From an uncultured Ruminiclostridium sp. (lineage in GTDB: Bacteria; Bacillota; Clostridia; Oscillospirales; Ruminococcaceae), in contig CAJUQV010000005.1 of NCBI GenBank assembly GCA_910588335.1, forward strand, positions 1-64,000: a stretch of DNA of 64,000 nucleotides. The letters are read 5' to 3'. How positions within the stretch are numbered: the stretch's first letter is position 1; each line of letters opens with the position of its first letter. Positions 24,626 through 33,658 of this stretch are shown here, one piece after another. The notes beneath the pieces were generated by a model, which ran no database searches, was not told where the DNA came from, and worked only from the letters and a program-made list of their open reading frames with translations. Made by a program: the position numbers and the translations under genes.

Positions 24626-25486
24626 ATGAATATAATCGAAGTAAAAGATCTGTCCTTTGAGTATCCCATAACGGACGACGAGGGAAATATTATAGGGGGA
24701 AACAAGGTGCTGGAAAATATTACCGTCGATATTCCCAAAGGCCAGTTTGTTGCGATACTCGGTCATAACGGAAGCGGAAAATCCACTTTGGCAAAGCATT
24801 TTAACGGAATGCTGCTCGGTAATTCCGGGAAGGTTTATGTTAACGGTACGGATACGGAGGACGACGATAAAATATACGATATAAGACAAACGGTTGGAAT
24901 GGTTTTCCAGAATCCGGACAATCAGCTTGTGGCTACAATTGTAGAGGAGGACGTGGCGTTTGCCCCAGAAAATCTCGGACTTCCTCCGGCGCAGATAAGG
25001 GAAAGAGTGGACGAAGCGCTTAACGCCGTTGATATGTATAAGTATCGTCTACATTCCGCTCATCAGCTTTCCGGAGGACAAAAGCAGCGCATTGCCATAG
25101 CCGGAGTTATTGCCATGCGCCCCGAATGTATAGTATTGGACGAGCCCACCGCCATGCTTGATCCGAAGGGCAGAAAATCGGTAATGAGGACTATAAAGAG
25201 GCTGAACAATGAGTTCGGGATAACCGTTGTACTCATAACCCATTATATGGATGAGGCGGCGCAGGCGGAACGTGTTATTGTAATGGACGGCGGAAGAATA
25301 ATTATGGACGGCGTACCGAAAAAAATATTTTCACAGGTTGACAGGCTGACCGAAGTGGGGCTTGATGTTCCTCAGGTCACACAGCTTGCTTATGAGCTTA
25401 AAAAAGAGGGAATCGAAATATCGCTTGAGGTTCTTACCGAGGAGGATATGCTGAAGGAAATACAAAAACTCGTTCCCAAGCGCTGA
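24626..25486 (+). CDS. ecfA1: ECF transporter ATPase EcfA1
   Basis: 286-residue ABC ATPase of an energy-coupling factor (group II) vitamin/metal uptake module. Walker A is GHNGSGKST near residue 45, Q-loop VFQNPDNQLV, signature LSGGQKQRIAIAGVIAMRP, Walker B CIVLDEPTAMLDP. The Q-loop FQNPDNQ and the end DRLTEVGLDVPQVTQLAYEL are characteristic of EcfA. The ATG at 24626 is preceded by AAGGAAAAAAGGGA; a TTG at 24608 is in frame but poor. It pairs with ecfA2 and ecfT; the S-component that defines substrate is not adjacent. Confidence 0.95.
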   Translation: MNIIEVKDLSFEYPITDDEGNIIGGNKVLENITVDIPKGQFVAILGHNGSGKSTLAKHFNGMLLGNSGKVYVNGTDTEDDDKIYDIRQTVGMVFQNPDNQLVATIVEEDVAFAPENLGLPPAQIRERVDEALNAVDMYKYRLHSAHQLSGGQKQRIAIAGVIAMRPECIVLDEPTAMLDPKGRKSVMRTIKRLNNEFGITVVLITHYMDEAAQAERVIVMDGGRIIMDGVPKKIFSQVDRLTEVGLDVPQVTQLAYELKKEGIEISLEVLTEEDMLKEIQKLVPKR

Positions 25487-25507
25487 TAATATATAGAGGA
25501 AATACAA

Positions 25508-26353
25508 ATGAATGCGGTAGAAACAAGAAATCTGACTTACAAATACAGTGTTGGAACTCCCTTTGAGACAACGGCGGTGGATAATGTAACACTGACGGTG
25601 GAACAGGGACAATTTGTGGGAGTCATTGGACACACCGGCAGCGGGAAATCCACTCTTATACAGCATCTTAACGGCTTGTTGAAACAGACCTCCGGTGATG
25701 TTATTATAAACGGAAGAAATATATGGAGCAAGAATGTCAATATCAAGGATATACGCTTTGAATCGGGACTTGTTTTCCAGTATTCGGAATATCAGCTTTT
25801 TGAGGAAACCGTTTATAAGGATATAGCTTTTGGTCCAAAAAATATGGGACTGGATAAAGAAGAAACAGACAGACGGGTACGGGATTCGGCCAAGCAGATG
25901 GGACTTTCGGAAGATTTGTTGGAGCGTTCACCTTTCGACTTATCGGGGGGGCAGAAAAGACGCGTGGCTTTGGCGGGAGTTATCGCTATGAGACCAAAGA
26001 TACTGATACTTGATGAGCCTGCGGCGGGGTTGGATCCTGCGGGGCGCGACAGAGTTCTTGAGGAAATAGCGGGTTATCACCGAAATTCCGGTACGACTAT
26101 TCTGCTTGTTTCACACTCTATGGAGGATATTGTAAAATACGCCGACAAAGTTCTTGTTATGAACAGAGGGCAGCTTTTCTGTTACGAAGATACGGACAAG
26201 GTGTTTTCAATGTCCAAAGAGCTTCAGATGATAGGTCTCGATATTCCTCAGATAACAAAGCTTTCTCATTTGCTTCGGGAACACGGTATAGATATAGGAA
26301 ATGATATTTATACCGTAAAAAGAGCTAAGGAAAGGCTTTTAAAGATATTATAA
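25508..26353 (+). CDS. ecfA2: ECF transporter ATPase EcfA2
   Basis: 281-residue second ATPase of the ECF module. Walker A GHTGSGKST, Q-loop VFQYSEYQLFEETVYKDIAFG (the FQYPEYQLFE-type motif marks EcfA2), signature LSGGQKRRVALAGVIAMRP, Walker B LILDEPAAGLDP. It follows ecfA1 by 21 bases with GAGGAA before the ATG. Between its stop and ecfT lie 228 bases holding a structured 148-bp repeat (26371-26518), an unusual interruption of an otherwise tight operon. Confidence 0.95.
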   Translation: MNAVETRNLTYKYSVGTPFETTAVDNVTLTVEQGQFVGVIGHTGSGKSTLIQHLNGLLKQTSGDVIINGRNIWSKNVNIKDIRFESGLVFQYSEYQLFEETVYKDIAFGPKNMGLDKEETDRRVRDSAKQMGLSEDLLERSPFDLSGGQKRRVALAGVIAMRPKILILDEPAAGLDPAGRDRVLEEIAGYHRNSGTTILLVSHSMEDIVKYADKVLVMNRGQLFCYEDTDKVFSMSKELQMIGLDIPQITKLSHLLREHGIDIGNDIYTVKRAKERLLKIL

Positions 26354-26370
26354 AACTGAAATATAACCAT

Positions 26371-26518
26371 TGTCGGATGTCCTCCGTCTCTTATGCGGCA
26401 AAGGTTTAAGAGACTTTGAAGGCAAAATCTCTTCATCTTTCGGTTCAATAGGGGATAAAAATTTCCCATTGAGTCTCAGAATTGCTTTGAAATTCCGGCA
26501 GCTTATTAAAGCTGCGCT
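26371..26518 (+). repeat. Structured intra-operon element, family 2, copy 1
   Basis: 148 bp between ecfA2 and ecfT. By eye it folds into successive hairpins: CCGT/GCGG near 26383-26398; AAGAGA/TCTCTT enclosing TTTG-AAGG-CAAA (about 26407-26432); TCAAT/ATTGA enclosing GGGA/TTCCC with loop ATAAAAA (about 26445-26472); GAATT/AATTC (26479-26495); and GCAGCTT/AAGCTGC (26498-26515). A second copy of the same length lies at 53701-53848 between atpF and atpE. Several stems differ in sequence yet still pair. No open reading frame is evident. Named function unknown to me. Confidence 0.8.
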
Positions 26519-26581
26519 TGAAAAATAGGATTGTTAGTTTATTTAAAAATATTATAAAGAACAAATATAAAGGAAAGACAA

Positions 26582-27388
26582 ATGCTTAAAGATATAACCA
26601 TAGGACAATTTTTCCCCGGTAATTCGGTGATACACCGAATGGACAGCCGTTTTAAAATAATGCTGGATATTCTGTATGTGGTGATTCTTTTTGTGGCGGA
26701 TAACTTTATTTCACTCGCTGTAGCAGGAGTTTTTATTCTGATGGCTTATGCGGTTTCGGAGATAAAGCCCGTGATGATGCTAAAAAGCTTGAAACCGCTG
26801 ATGCCGATTATTTTGTTTACGGCAATACTTAACTTGTTTTTTGTTACGGGAGAAGGAGAGCCGCTGGTTAACTGGTGGATATTCACAATATATGCAGAGG
26901 GTATAACAACCGCGGTTTTTATGATAATACGCATTGTATGTCTTATAATAGGTATGTCCCTGCTTACCTACACTACTTCTCCGATAGTGCTTACCGATGC
27001 GATAGAGAGACTTTTGTCGCCTCTTAAAAAGATAAAGCTTCCCGTACATGAGCTTGCGATGATGATGACTATTGCGTTAAGATTTATACCTACTCTTATT
27101 GAGGAAACCGACAAAATAATGTCGGCTCAGAAGGCGAGAGGAGCCGATCTGGATACGGGCGGACTTATGAAGCGCGCCAAAGCGCTTGTTCCTATACTTA
27201 TCCCTCTTTTTGTTTCCGCTTTTAAGCGTGCAAATGAGCTTGCCATGGCAATGGAGTGCCGCTGTTACAGAGGCGGGGAGGGAAGGACAAAGCTCAGGCA
27301 GCTTAAAGCAAAACCGATGGATTTTATGATAGCGCTGCTTATGCTTACGCTTTTAGGCTTTGTTATAGTGGACAATATGGTGTTTTAA
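26582..27388 (+). CDS. ecfT: ECF transporter transmembrane component EcfT
   Basis: 268-residue membrane coupling protein of the ECF transporter. Five or six helices are visible, and the two coupling-helix Ala-Arg-Gly-type motifs are SAQKARGADL and AMECRCYRGGEGR, which contact EcfA1/EcfA2. The opening ITIGQFFPGNSVIHRMDSRFKI is typical. AAAGGA precedes the ATG after repeat family 2 copy 1. The stop TAA shares its last base with the truA ATG (TAATG), so truA translation is coupled. Confidence 0.95.
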   Translation: MLKDITIGQFFPGNSVIHRMDSRFKIMLDILYVVILFVADNFISLAVAGVFILMAYAVSEIKPVMMLKSLKPLMPIILFTAILNLFFVTGEGEPLVNWWIFTIYAEGITTAVFMIIRIVCLIIGMSLLTYTTSPIVLTDAIERLLSPLKKIKLPVHELAMMMTIALRFIPTLIEETDKIMSAQKARGADLDTGGLMKRAKALVPILIPLFVSAFKRANELAMAMECRCYRGGEGRTKLRQLKAKPMDFMIALLMLTLLGFVIVDNMVF

Positions 27389-28137
27389 TGAAAAATCTTA
27401 AATTTACGATAGCCTATAACGGTCTGGCATATAACGGATATCAAAGTCAGCCGTGCGGCAATACCGTTCAGGATAAGGTCGAGTATGTTCTTTCAAAACT
27501 AATGAACCAAAAAGTAAAAATAAACGGTTGTTCAAGAACCGACGCGGGAGTACATGCCCGTGAATTTGTGTTTAATGCGGTGTATGACGATACACTGAGT
27601 GGTATAGACGAAAAAGGGCTTATATCGGCTATGAACGGGCAGCTTCCGAGGGACATAGCAGTACTTGGATGTGAAAAAGCGGCTGAAAGCTTTCACGCGA
27701 GATTTGACGCAAAGGGAAAAGAATATCTTTATTTATTGGATACCTCTCCGGTAAGAAATGTTTTTTCCGAGGGCTTTGCGCTTCATTATCCGTATTCGGC
27801 GGATACGGATAAAATGCTTGTATCCGCCGCCGAGATTAAGGGTACTCACGATTTTGCCGCATTTTGCAGAGCGGAAGCGAAAGAGCACCTTAAGACAACG
27901 GTTAGGACCGTAAATGATATAAAAATTGTGAAAAACAATAATTTTCTGGAATTTTATATCAGCGGAGAGGGATTTCTTCACAATATGGTGAGAATAATAG
28001 TAGGAACGCTTATTTACGTAAATGAGGGGAAGCGGGATATTTATGACATAAGAGAAGCGCTGAAATACGGAAACCGTGAAAAAGCCGGAAAAACGCTTCC
28101 GCCCTACGGGCTTTACCTTAACAGGGTTTTTTACTGA
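27388..28137 (+). CDS. truA: tRNA pseudouridine(38-40) synthase TruA
   Basis: 249-residue TruA, which makes pseudouridine at positions 38-40 of the tRNA anticodon arm. The catalytic Asp52 is in NGCSRTDAGVHAREF; GEGFLHNMVRIIVGTL and the terminal LPPYGLYLNRVFY are family signatures. Its start overlaps the ecfT stop. ecfA1-ecfA2-ecfT-truA is a common Firmicutes string that usually continues into ribosomal proteins; here DUF5711 follows after 21 bases. Confidence 0.97.
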   Translation: MKNLKFTIAYNGLAYNGYQSQPCGNTVQDKVEYVLSKLMNQKVKINGCSRTDAGVHAREFVFNAVYDDTLSGIDEKGLISAMNGQLPRDIAVLGCEKAAESFHARFDAKGKEYLYLLDTSPVRNVFSEGFALHYPYSADTDKMLVSAAEIKGTHDFAAFCRAEAKEHLKTTVRTVNDIKIVKNNNFLEFYISGEGFLHNMVRIIVGTLIYVNEGKRDIYDIREALKYGNREKAGKTLPPYGLYLNRVFY

Positions 28138-28158
28138 ATACTGTGGAAAGGACAGATG

Positions 28159-29334
28159 ATGGCTGAAAATAAAAGCGCCGGTGCCAAGACTTCCGATCTG
28201 ACGGCATACCGAAAGAAAAGAAAACAAAAGCAGTTTTACAAAAAGCTTGTAATAGCGTCGGCAGTGCTTATTGTCATAGTGGTCATTGCGGCGAACTTTT
28301 CTTCTATAATAGAGCCTTTGCGCGGTATTGCCTCAAGAATAGAGACAAAGACGTCCGAGGACGTGGGATTTCCCATAAAGCTTCCCGGAAGCGCTTCCTA
28401 TTCCTTTGACAGCTTTGGGGACAATTTTCTTTTGCTTACCGATACATATCTGTACATTTTCGGAATAAACGGCGGACAGAATTACGCTTTACGACACGGA
28501 TATTCCAATCCGAACCGATGTTCAAACAACAAAAGGATTCTATTGTATGACAAGGATTACAGTAATTTTTCATTATACAGTCGGTCAAGTGTTATATACA
28601 GTAAGGCCGTAGAGGAAAAGATAGTGTTTGCTTCTTTGAGCTCCAATGAAACGGCCGCCGTTGTAACAAATTCGGACAGATATTCAAATATAATATATAT
28701 TTACGACGGAAACGGCGAATGGAAATATACGCGGAAATTTTTGGACGAAAATGTTATGAACGTTGAGTTTTCCGGTGATGAAAGATATATTTACGTCAGC
28801 GTCATAGGCGTGGAAAACGGCGATATATACTCGGCCGTTTACAAGTACGATATTTCCGACGAAGGCGAGGCGATATGGAGTTATAAGCTATCCCGTCCGT
28901 CTATCCCCGTTGAAATGAGCGTTGAGGGCGGTAAAGTCAGAATGGTGTATGACAATTTTGCGGTTTCTCTGAGTGAAAGCAGTGGAGAGTCAGCAGGTGA
29001 GAAGGAATTTCAGGGAACGGTAATGTGCTGCGATTTTTCTTCTTCAAGAACAGGGATTATATGCCTTGATTCTGCCACAAACAAAAAGGTGCTCACGATT
29101 TTGGACAACGATATGAAAAGCATATCCGCAAAAGCGGTTTCACCCAATATAAACCGTGTTATAGCTGAGGGAGATAATATGTATATTGTAGAATCCGGTA
29201 CGATTTACGGTATTAATTCACAAGCAGAGGTAATCGCGGAAAAAGCGCTGAAAGAAGATTATGTGTCTTTTATAAAAATAGGAGGCTCGGTTTTGCTTTT
29301 GGGTTACGATTCGGTCGATAAAGAGGAACTTTAG
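28159..29334 (+). CDS. DUF5711 family membrane-anchored beta-propeller-like protein
   Basis: 391-residue protein of the DUF5711 type found in Clostridia. A basic N-terminal stretch (YRKKRKQKQFYKK) is followed by one membrane helix (about residues 30-48, LVIASAVLIVIVVIAANF) and then about 340 extracytoplasmic residues made of repeated beta strands such as FLLLTDTYLYIFGINGG, AVVTNSDRYSNIIYIYDGNG and RYIYVSVIGVENGDIY, suggesting a WD40/propeller-like fold. Function unknown. Two ATGs are adjacent at 28156 and 28159; the second is better placed from GAAAGGA. It follows truA by about 20 bases. Confidence 0.8.
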   Translation: MAENKSAGAKTSDLTAYRKKRKQKQFYKKLVIASAVLIVIVVIAANFSSIIEPLRGIASRIETKTSEDVGFPIKLPGSASYSFDSFGDNFLLLTDTYLYIFGINGGQNYALRHGYSNPNRCSNNKRILLYDKDYSNFSLYSRSSVIYSKAVEEKIVFASLSSNETAAVVTNSDRYSNIIYIYDGNGEWKYTRKFLDENVMNVEFSGDERYIYVSVIGVENGDIYSAVYKYDISDEGEAIWSYKLSRPSIPVEMSVEGGKVRMVYDNFAVSLSESSGESAGEKEFQGTVMCCDFSSSRTGIICLDSATNKKVLTILDNDMKSISAKAVSPNINRVIAEGDNMYIVESGTIYGINSQAEVIAEKALKEDYVSFIKIGGSVLLLGYDSVDKEEL

Positions 29335-29381
29335 AGATATAAGAGATGCGTTTTATGGCTTATATGAAAACTAAGATAATG

Positions 29382-29502
29382 TGTAATACAAATTTTTGGT
29401 CAGGTTATAGACAAAAAATTGTTGATCAAAAATTAGTGTTTCGGGTGTAATCTTTAATCATATTTCCGACTTTGTCTATTATGATTAAAGATTAGTATAA
29501 AT
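29382..29502 (+). repeat. Two-hairpin intergenic repeat, family 1, copy B
   Basis: About 121 bp between the DUF5711 gene and cvpA, same orientation as copy A. Shares TGTAATAC, TATAGACAAA, TGATCAAAAATTAGT and GGGTGTAATCTTTAATCA with copy A. Hairpin 2 pairs 29448-29462 perfectly with 29480-29494 (15 bp) but its loop is longer (17 nt against 7). It ends TATAAAT (29496-29502), facing cvpA about 60 bases away. Confidence 0.85.
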
Positions 29503-29561
29503 TGCAATTTTAAAAATATCCCCCAACAAAACGGCGCATTTAGGAGAAAGGGAAAGACAAA

Positions 29562-30602
29562 ATGGGAACACAGTTTTTTTGGATTTTTGACGTTTCGGTA
29601 GTAGTAATATTTTTAGGCTATATATTTATAGGAATAAGGAAAGGATTCATTTCCGTTCTGCTTAATCTATTGGCATTGGTGCTTGCTTTTTGTATGGCGC
29701 TTTTTACCAGCGGAGGCATTGCGGAAGCTATTTATGACAATATGATTTCCGACGCAATAACCGAAGAGGTCAGCACAAAGATAGACGATCTTGTGGGCGG
29801 CGGACTTCTGGGTCAACTTAAAAGTGTTGATATCGGAAAGGCTAAGGTTAACGGAAGACTTTTGTCGGAGATAATAAACGAACAAAGCAGTATAGGCAAA
29901 GTAAGCATTGACCTGTCAAGACTCGATATGAGCGAGACCGGCATAGGGGACGTAGATCTTTCCTCATTGGGAGTATCCGAAGATGAGGATTTTTCCTCCG
30001 TCAACTTGGGAATGGTAGAATATTCCACAACGGATGTTGAAAAATACGGTATAAACACACTGATTTTAAGCTCCGTTTTGGCCGAGGAAATAAAAAACGG
30101 TACCGCGTTGGGTGTTATTACAGATATAATAGACACCGTGGCGGATTCCCTCCCGTTTTTCGCGTCGGATTCAACTCCTCAGACGGGTACGGAAATCGGT
30201 TCCGTAATTGAAAAAATTGCTGTTTCAATGCTCACTACCACACATACCGATAATCTTGCCAATCGCATAACCGACGATATTATAAGGCCGGTTCTTCTTG
30301 TTCCGATGAGGACGTTGATTTTTGTAATAATATTTGTTATAATATTAGTGATAGTGCATCTGATCGCCCGACTTTTCCGGACGATAAACCATATACCCGT
30401 TATAGGCGGCATTAACAAGCTTTTTGGAGCTGTAGCCGGGTTTGCTCAGGGTGCGATAGTCATATTTTTGGTATGTATTTTTGTCCAGTTCATAGTGTCG
30501 CTTACCGGAAACGAAATAATTTTTCTGAACACAATGACGATAGATGAAACTCATCTTTTTAAGCATATATATTACTTTGATTTTCTTAATTTTACCGAAT
30601 AA
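29562..30602 (+). CDS. CvpA family membrane protein
   Basis: 346-residue CvpA-type protein. The N-terminal FFWIFDVSVVVIFLGYIFIGIRKGF and LLNLLALVLAFCMALFTSG helices and the C-terminal TLIFVIIFVIILVIVHLIARLFRTINHIPVIGGINKLFGAVAGFAQGAI region are family hallmarks. Between them is an insert of about 170 polar residues, presumably extracytoplasmic, which makes the protein about twice the size of E. coli CvpA. CvpA is linked to colicin V export and envelope integrity; the role here is unknown. It begins behind repeat copy B, with GAGAAAGGGAAAG before the ATG. Confidence 0.85.
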   Translation: MGTQFFWIFDVSVVVIFLGYIFIGIRKGFISVLLNLLALVLAFCMALFTSGGIAEAIYDNMISDAITEEVSTKIDDLVGGGLLGQLKSVDIGKAKVNGRLLSEIINEQSSIGKVSIDLSRLDMSETGIGDVDLSSLGVSEDEDFSSVNLGMVEYSTTDVEKYGINTLILSSVLAEEIKNGTALGVITDIIDTVADSLPFFASDSTPQTGTEIGSVIEKIAVSMLTTTHTDNLANRITDDIIRPVLLVPMRTLIFVIIFVIILVIVHLIARLFRTINHIPVIGGINKLFGAVAGFAQGAIVIFLVCIFVQFIVSLTGNEIIFLNTMTIDETHLFKHIYYFDFLNFTE

Positions 30603-30638
30603 AAACAGAACAGAACAAAAAAGGAGGACTACTCTGTT

Positions 30639-32960
30639 ATGATGATGTGCGAAAGGTGCAAAAAGCGTCCGGCTGTGGTATTTATAACATCCGTACAGGG
30701 GGAGCAGAAGCACAACGAGGGTTTGTGTTTGAAGTGCGCCAAAGAGATAAATATCCCTCAAGTCAGCGAATATATCAAGCAGCTTGGTATCAACGAAGAG
30801 GATCTTGAAAACGAGATGGATATGCTTTTTGGAAGCGAAGAGTTTCAGTCTCTTTTTGACACCCCCGACGACGGGGATTATGAGGAAGAGGTAGACGGTT
30901 TCAAATCGGGCGGTGCGGGAATAATGCCTCCGTTTATGAAAAGCTTATTCAGCAGTACTGCCGCTCCGAAAGGCGAAGGCAAGGATAGTGTAAAAGAAAG
31001 TACTGAGGAGAGGGAAAATAAAGAAAAAAAAGAGAAAAAGGCAAATAAAAAGCGTAAATTTTTGGATACCTTCTGTACGAATCTTACCGCAAAGGCAAAA
31101 AGGGGAGAGCTTGATCGGGTTATCGGCAGAGAAAAGGAAATTTACAGAGTAACACAGATACTTTCCCGTCGCACCAAAAACAATCCGTGCCTTATTGGTG
31201 AGCCTGGTGTGGGAAAAACTGCCATTGCGGAGGGAATTGCTCAGAAACTTGTCAACAATGACGTGCCCTTCAGGCTCAGGGGAAAGGAAATATATCTTTT
31301 GGATCTTACCGCTCTTGTGGCCGGAACACAGTTCAGAGGGCAGTTTGAAAGCAGGGTGAAGTCTCTTATTGACGAGGTAAAAAACGCGGGAAACGTACTT
31401 TTGTTTATTGACGAGGTTCATAATCTTGTGGGAACCGGAGACAGCGAAGGAACAATGAACGCTGCTAATATGTTTAAGCCCGCCTTGTCCAGAGGAGAGC
31501 TTCAGGTTATCGGAGCCACTACCTTTGATGAATACAGAAAGTATATTGAAAAGGACAGTGCGCTCGAACGCCGTTTTCAACCGGTGACCATAAACGAGCC
31601 GAGTATAGAGGATACGGTGGAACTGCTTAAAGGAATTAAGAAATATTATGAAGATCATCACGCAATACATGTGTCAGATGAAATACTGCGTTCTTGTGTT
31701 GTGCTTTCCGAAAGGTATATAACCGACAGGTATCTTCCCGACAAGGCAATAGACTTGCTGGATGAGGCGGCGGCATGCGCCAGCATAAAAAGCAAGGATT
31801 TGGCGGAATACGAGGGTTTGAAGCTTGAAAACAAGACGCTTGAAAGAGAGCTTACCGAACTTTCCGCGGAGACGGAAAATATCAATTATGAACGTATAGC
31901 GGAGATAAAGACAAATATATCCAAAAATGAAATACTTATAAAAAAATTAGAACCGCTTGTGACGCAAATACACGTTACCGACGAGGACGTTTCCAAGGTT
32001 ATCGAGTTGTGGACGGGAATCCCCGCCAGCAAGATAATGGAAAACGAGTTTAAAAAGATAATAAAGTTAGAGGACGTTTTAAAGAGTAGGGTAGTGGGTC
32101 AGGATAATGCCTGTGAACTTGTCGCTGCGGCTATAAAGCGTACAAGAGTCCAGCTTTCCACCAAACGCCGTCCTGCATCCTTCATTTTTGTAGGCCCTAC
32201 GGGTGTAGGTAAAACCGAGCTTGTGAGAGTGTTGGCGGAAGAGATGTTCGATACCGTGGATCCGCTTATAAGACTTGATATGAGCGAGTATATGGAGAAA
32301 TACAGCGTAAGCAAGATAATAGGTTCTCCTCCCGGATATATAGGCTACGACGAGGCGGGACAGCTTACGGAAAAGGTACGCAGGAAGCCTTATTCGGTTA
32401 TACTTTTTGACGAAATTGAAAAAGCCCATCCGGATGTTATGAATATTTTGCTTCAAATTCTTGACGAGGGAAAGGTCACTGATTCTCACGGAAGAACGGT
32501 AAGCTTTGAAAACACCGTTATCGCTATGACTTCCAACGCGGGTTCTTCAAATACATCGGGTGGAGGAATGGGATTCGGCAAGTCGGAAGGAGATATAACA
32601 AAAGAGCGTGCCATGAATGCTCTGAAAGAATTTCTGCGCCCTGAATTTTTGGGAAGGATAGACGAAATAGTTGTGTTCAATCCTCTTACCGAAGAAAATT
32701 ACGCAAAAATAGCCAAGCTTATGTTGGAAGAAATGAAAAAGGCTCTTGCCGAAAAGAATATCGAGCTTAAGATTACCGAAGCCGCTTACAGAACCATTGC
32801 CGCCAAAGCTTATGGCGGCAAGTACGGCGGACGCGATATAAGGCGCGTTATACGAAGGGAGTTGGAGGATAAGGTAGCAGAAATAGTTGTTGCCAACGGC
32901 GCTGCGGGAATCAGTGAGGTAAGCGTTTCCTCAAGATCCGGTGAGCTGGTGGTATCCTGA
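30639..32960 (+). CDS. clpE: ClpE-like ATP-dependent Clp protease ATP-binding subunit
   Basis: 773-residue AAA+ unfoldase with two ATPase domains. The N-terminus carries a four-cysteine zinc finger (Cys4, Cys7, Cys30, Cys33: CERC and CLKC), as in ClpE and McsA, and no Clp_N repeat domain. Walker A motifs are GEPGVGKTA and GPTGVGKTE; GGMGFGKS looks like the hydrophobic loop that docks ClpP. A short linker coiled coil (LKLENKTLERELTELSAE) replaces the long ClpB middle domain. A basic/acidic low-complexity stretch lies near residues 105-140. AAGGAGG at 30621 supports the start (three tandem ATGs). Its stop overlaps the SDR start (TGATG). ClpE identity is by architecture. Confidence 0.93.
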   Translation: MMMCERCKKRPAVVFITSVQGEQKHNEGLCLKCAKEINIPQVSEYIKQLGINEEDLENEMDMLFGSEEFQSLFDTPDDGDYEEEVDGFKSGGAGIMPPFMKSLFSSTAAPKGEGKDSVKESTEERENKEKKEKKANKKRKFLDTFCTNLTAKAKRGELDRVIGREKEIYRVTQILSRRTKNNPCLIGEPGVGKTAIAEGIAQKLVNNDVPFRLRGKEIYLLDLTALVAGTQFRGQFESRVKSLIDEVKNAGNVLLFIDEVHNLVGTGDSEGTMNAANMFKPALSRGELQVIGATTFDEYRKYIEKDSALERRFQPVTINEPSIEDTVELLKGIKKYYEDHHAIHVSDEILRSCVVLSERYITDRYLPDKAIDLLDEAAACASIKSKDLAEYEGLKLENKTLERELTELSAETENINYERIAEIKTNISKNEILIKKLEPLVTQIHVTDEDVSKVIELWTGIPASKIMENEFKKIIKLEDVLKSRVVGQDNACELVAAAIKRTRVQLSTKRRPASFIFVGPTGVGKTELVRVLAEEMFDTVDPLIRLDMSEYMEKYSVSKIIGSPPGYIGYDEAGQLTEKVRRKPYSVILFDEIEKAHPDVMNILLQILDEGKVTDSHGRTVSFENTVIAMTSNAGSSNTSGGGMGFGKSEGDITKERAMNALKEFLRPEFLGRIDEIVVFNPLTEENYAKIAKLMLEEMKKALAEKNIELKITEAAYRTIAAKAYGGKYGGRDIRRVIRRELEDKVAEIVVANGAAGISEVSVSSRSGELVVS

Positions 32961-33655
32961 TGAAGACTGCAATTATAACGGGCGGCAGCGGAGCCATAGG
33001 CGCCGCTCTGGTTTCGGAATTTTCGGCTGATTACCGTGTAATTTTTACCTATTTGAAACACAGTGAAAGGGCTGAAGAAATCGCTGAAAAATTTGGCGCC
33101 GAAGCCGTAAAGTGTGATCAGACCAATGATATTGACATAAAAAAGCTGGCGGAGATTTCAGGTTCCTGCGACTTGCTTATAAATAACGCCGGTATCGGAA
33201 GCGTGGGTTTGTTTACGGATATTTCGTATTTTGAAATGCACAATGTGATAAATACAGATCTTTTGGGGGCCATGTCGGTTACAAAGTCGATTTTGCCGCT
33301 TATGATAAAAAAGAAAAGCGGCTGTATAATAAATATATCTTCAATATGGGGAATATACGGCGGATCCTGCGAGGCAGTCTATTCCGCGGCAAAGGCCGGA
33401 ATAATAGGCTTTACAAAGGCACTGTCAAAGGAAACGGGACTTTCGGGGATAAGGGTTAATTGTATTGCGCCGGGGCTTATTGAAAGCGAAATGAATTCTC
33501 ACCTGACCGACGAAGAGAAATCGGAATTTGCCGAATCAACTTCTCTCGGACGTATTGGAAGACCAGACGATGTGGCCAAAGCCGCAAGGTACCTTGTGGA
33601 AGCGAAATTTGTAACAGGACAGATTTTGGGTGTGGACGGAGGATTCTGGGGATAA
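32960..33655 (+). CDS. Short-chain dehydrogenase/reductase (FabG-like)
   Basis: 231-residue SDR with the NAD(P)-binding TGGSGAIGAAL at the N-terminus, NNAGIG, the catalytic serine in INISSIWG and the YSAAK Tyr-Lys pair, and NCIAPGLIESEMN. The family includes 3-oxoacyl-ACP reductases; the actual substrate is unknown and there are no fatty acid genes nearby, so I give no symbol. Translation is coupled to clpE by a TGATG overlap. Confidence 0.9.
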   Translation: MKTAIITGGSGAIGAALVSEFSADYRVIFTYLKHSERAEEIAEKFGAEAVKCDQTNDIDIKKLAEISGSCDLLINNAGIGSVGLFTDISYFEMHNVINTDLLGAMSVTKSILPLMIKKKSGCIINISSIWGIYGGSCEAVYSAAKAGIIGFTKALSKETGLSGIRVNCIAPGLIESEMNSHLTDEEKSEFAESTSLGRIGRPDDVAKAARYLVEAKFVTGQILGVDGGFWG

Positions 33656-33658
33656 GCT

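Noticed and set aside
26354..26581. Reading the ecfA2-ecfT gap as a vitamin riboswitch for the ECF transporter
   Set aside because: The same element occurs in the V-ATPase operon, which makes a transporter-specific ligand unlikely; no known riboswitch core was recognised.
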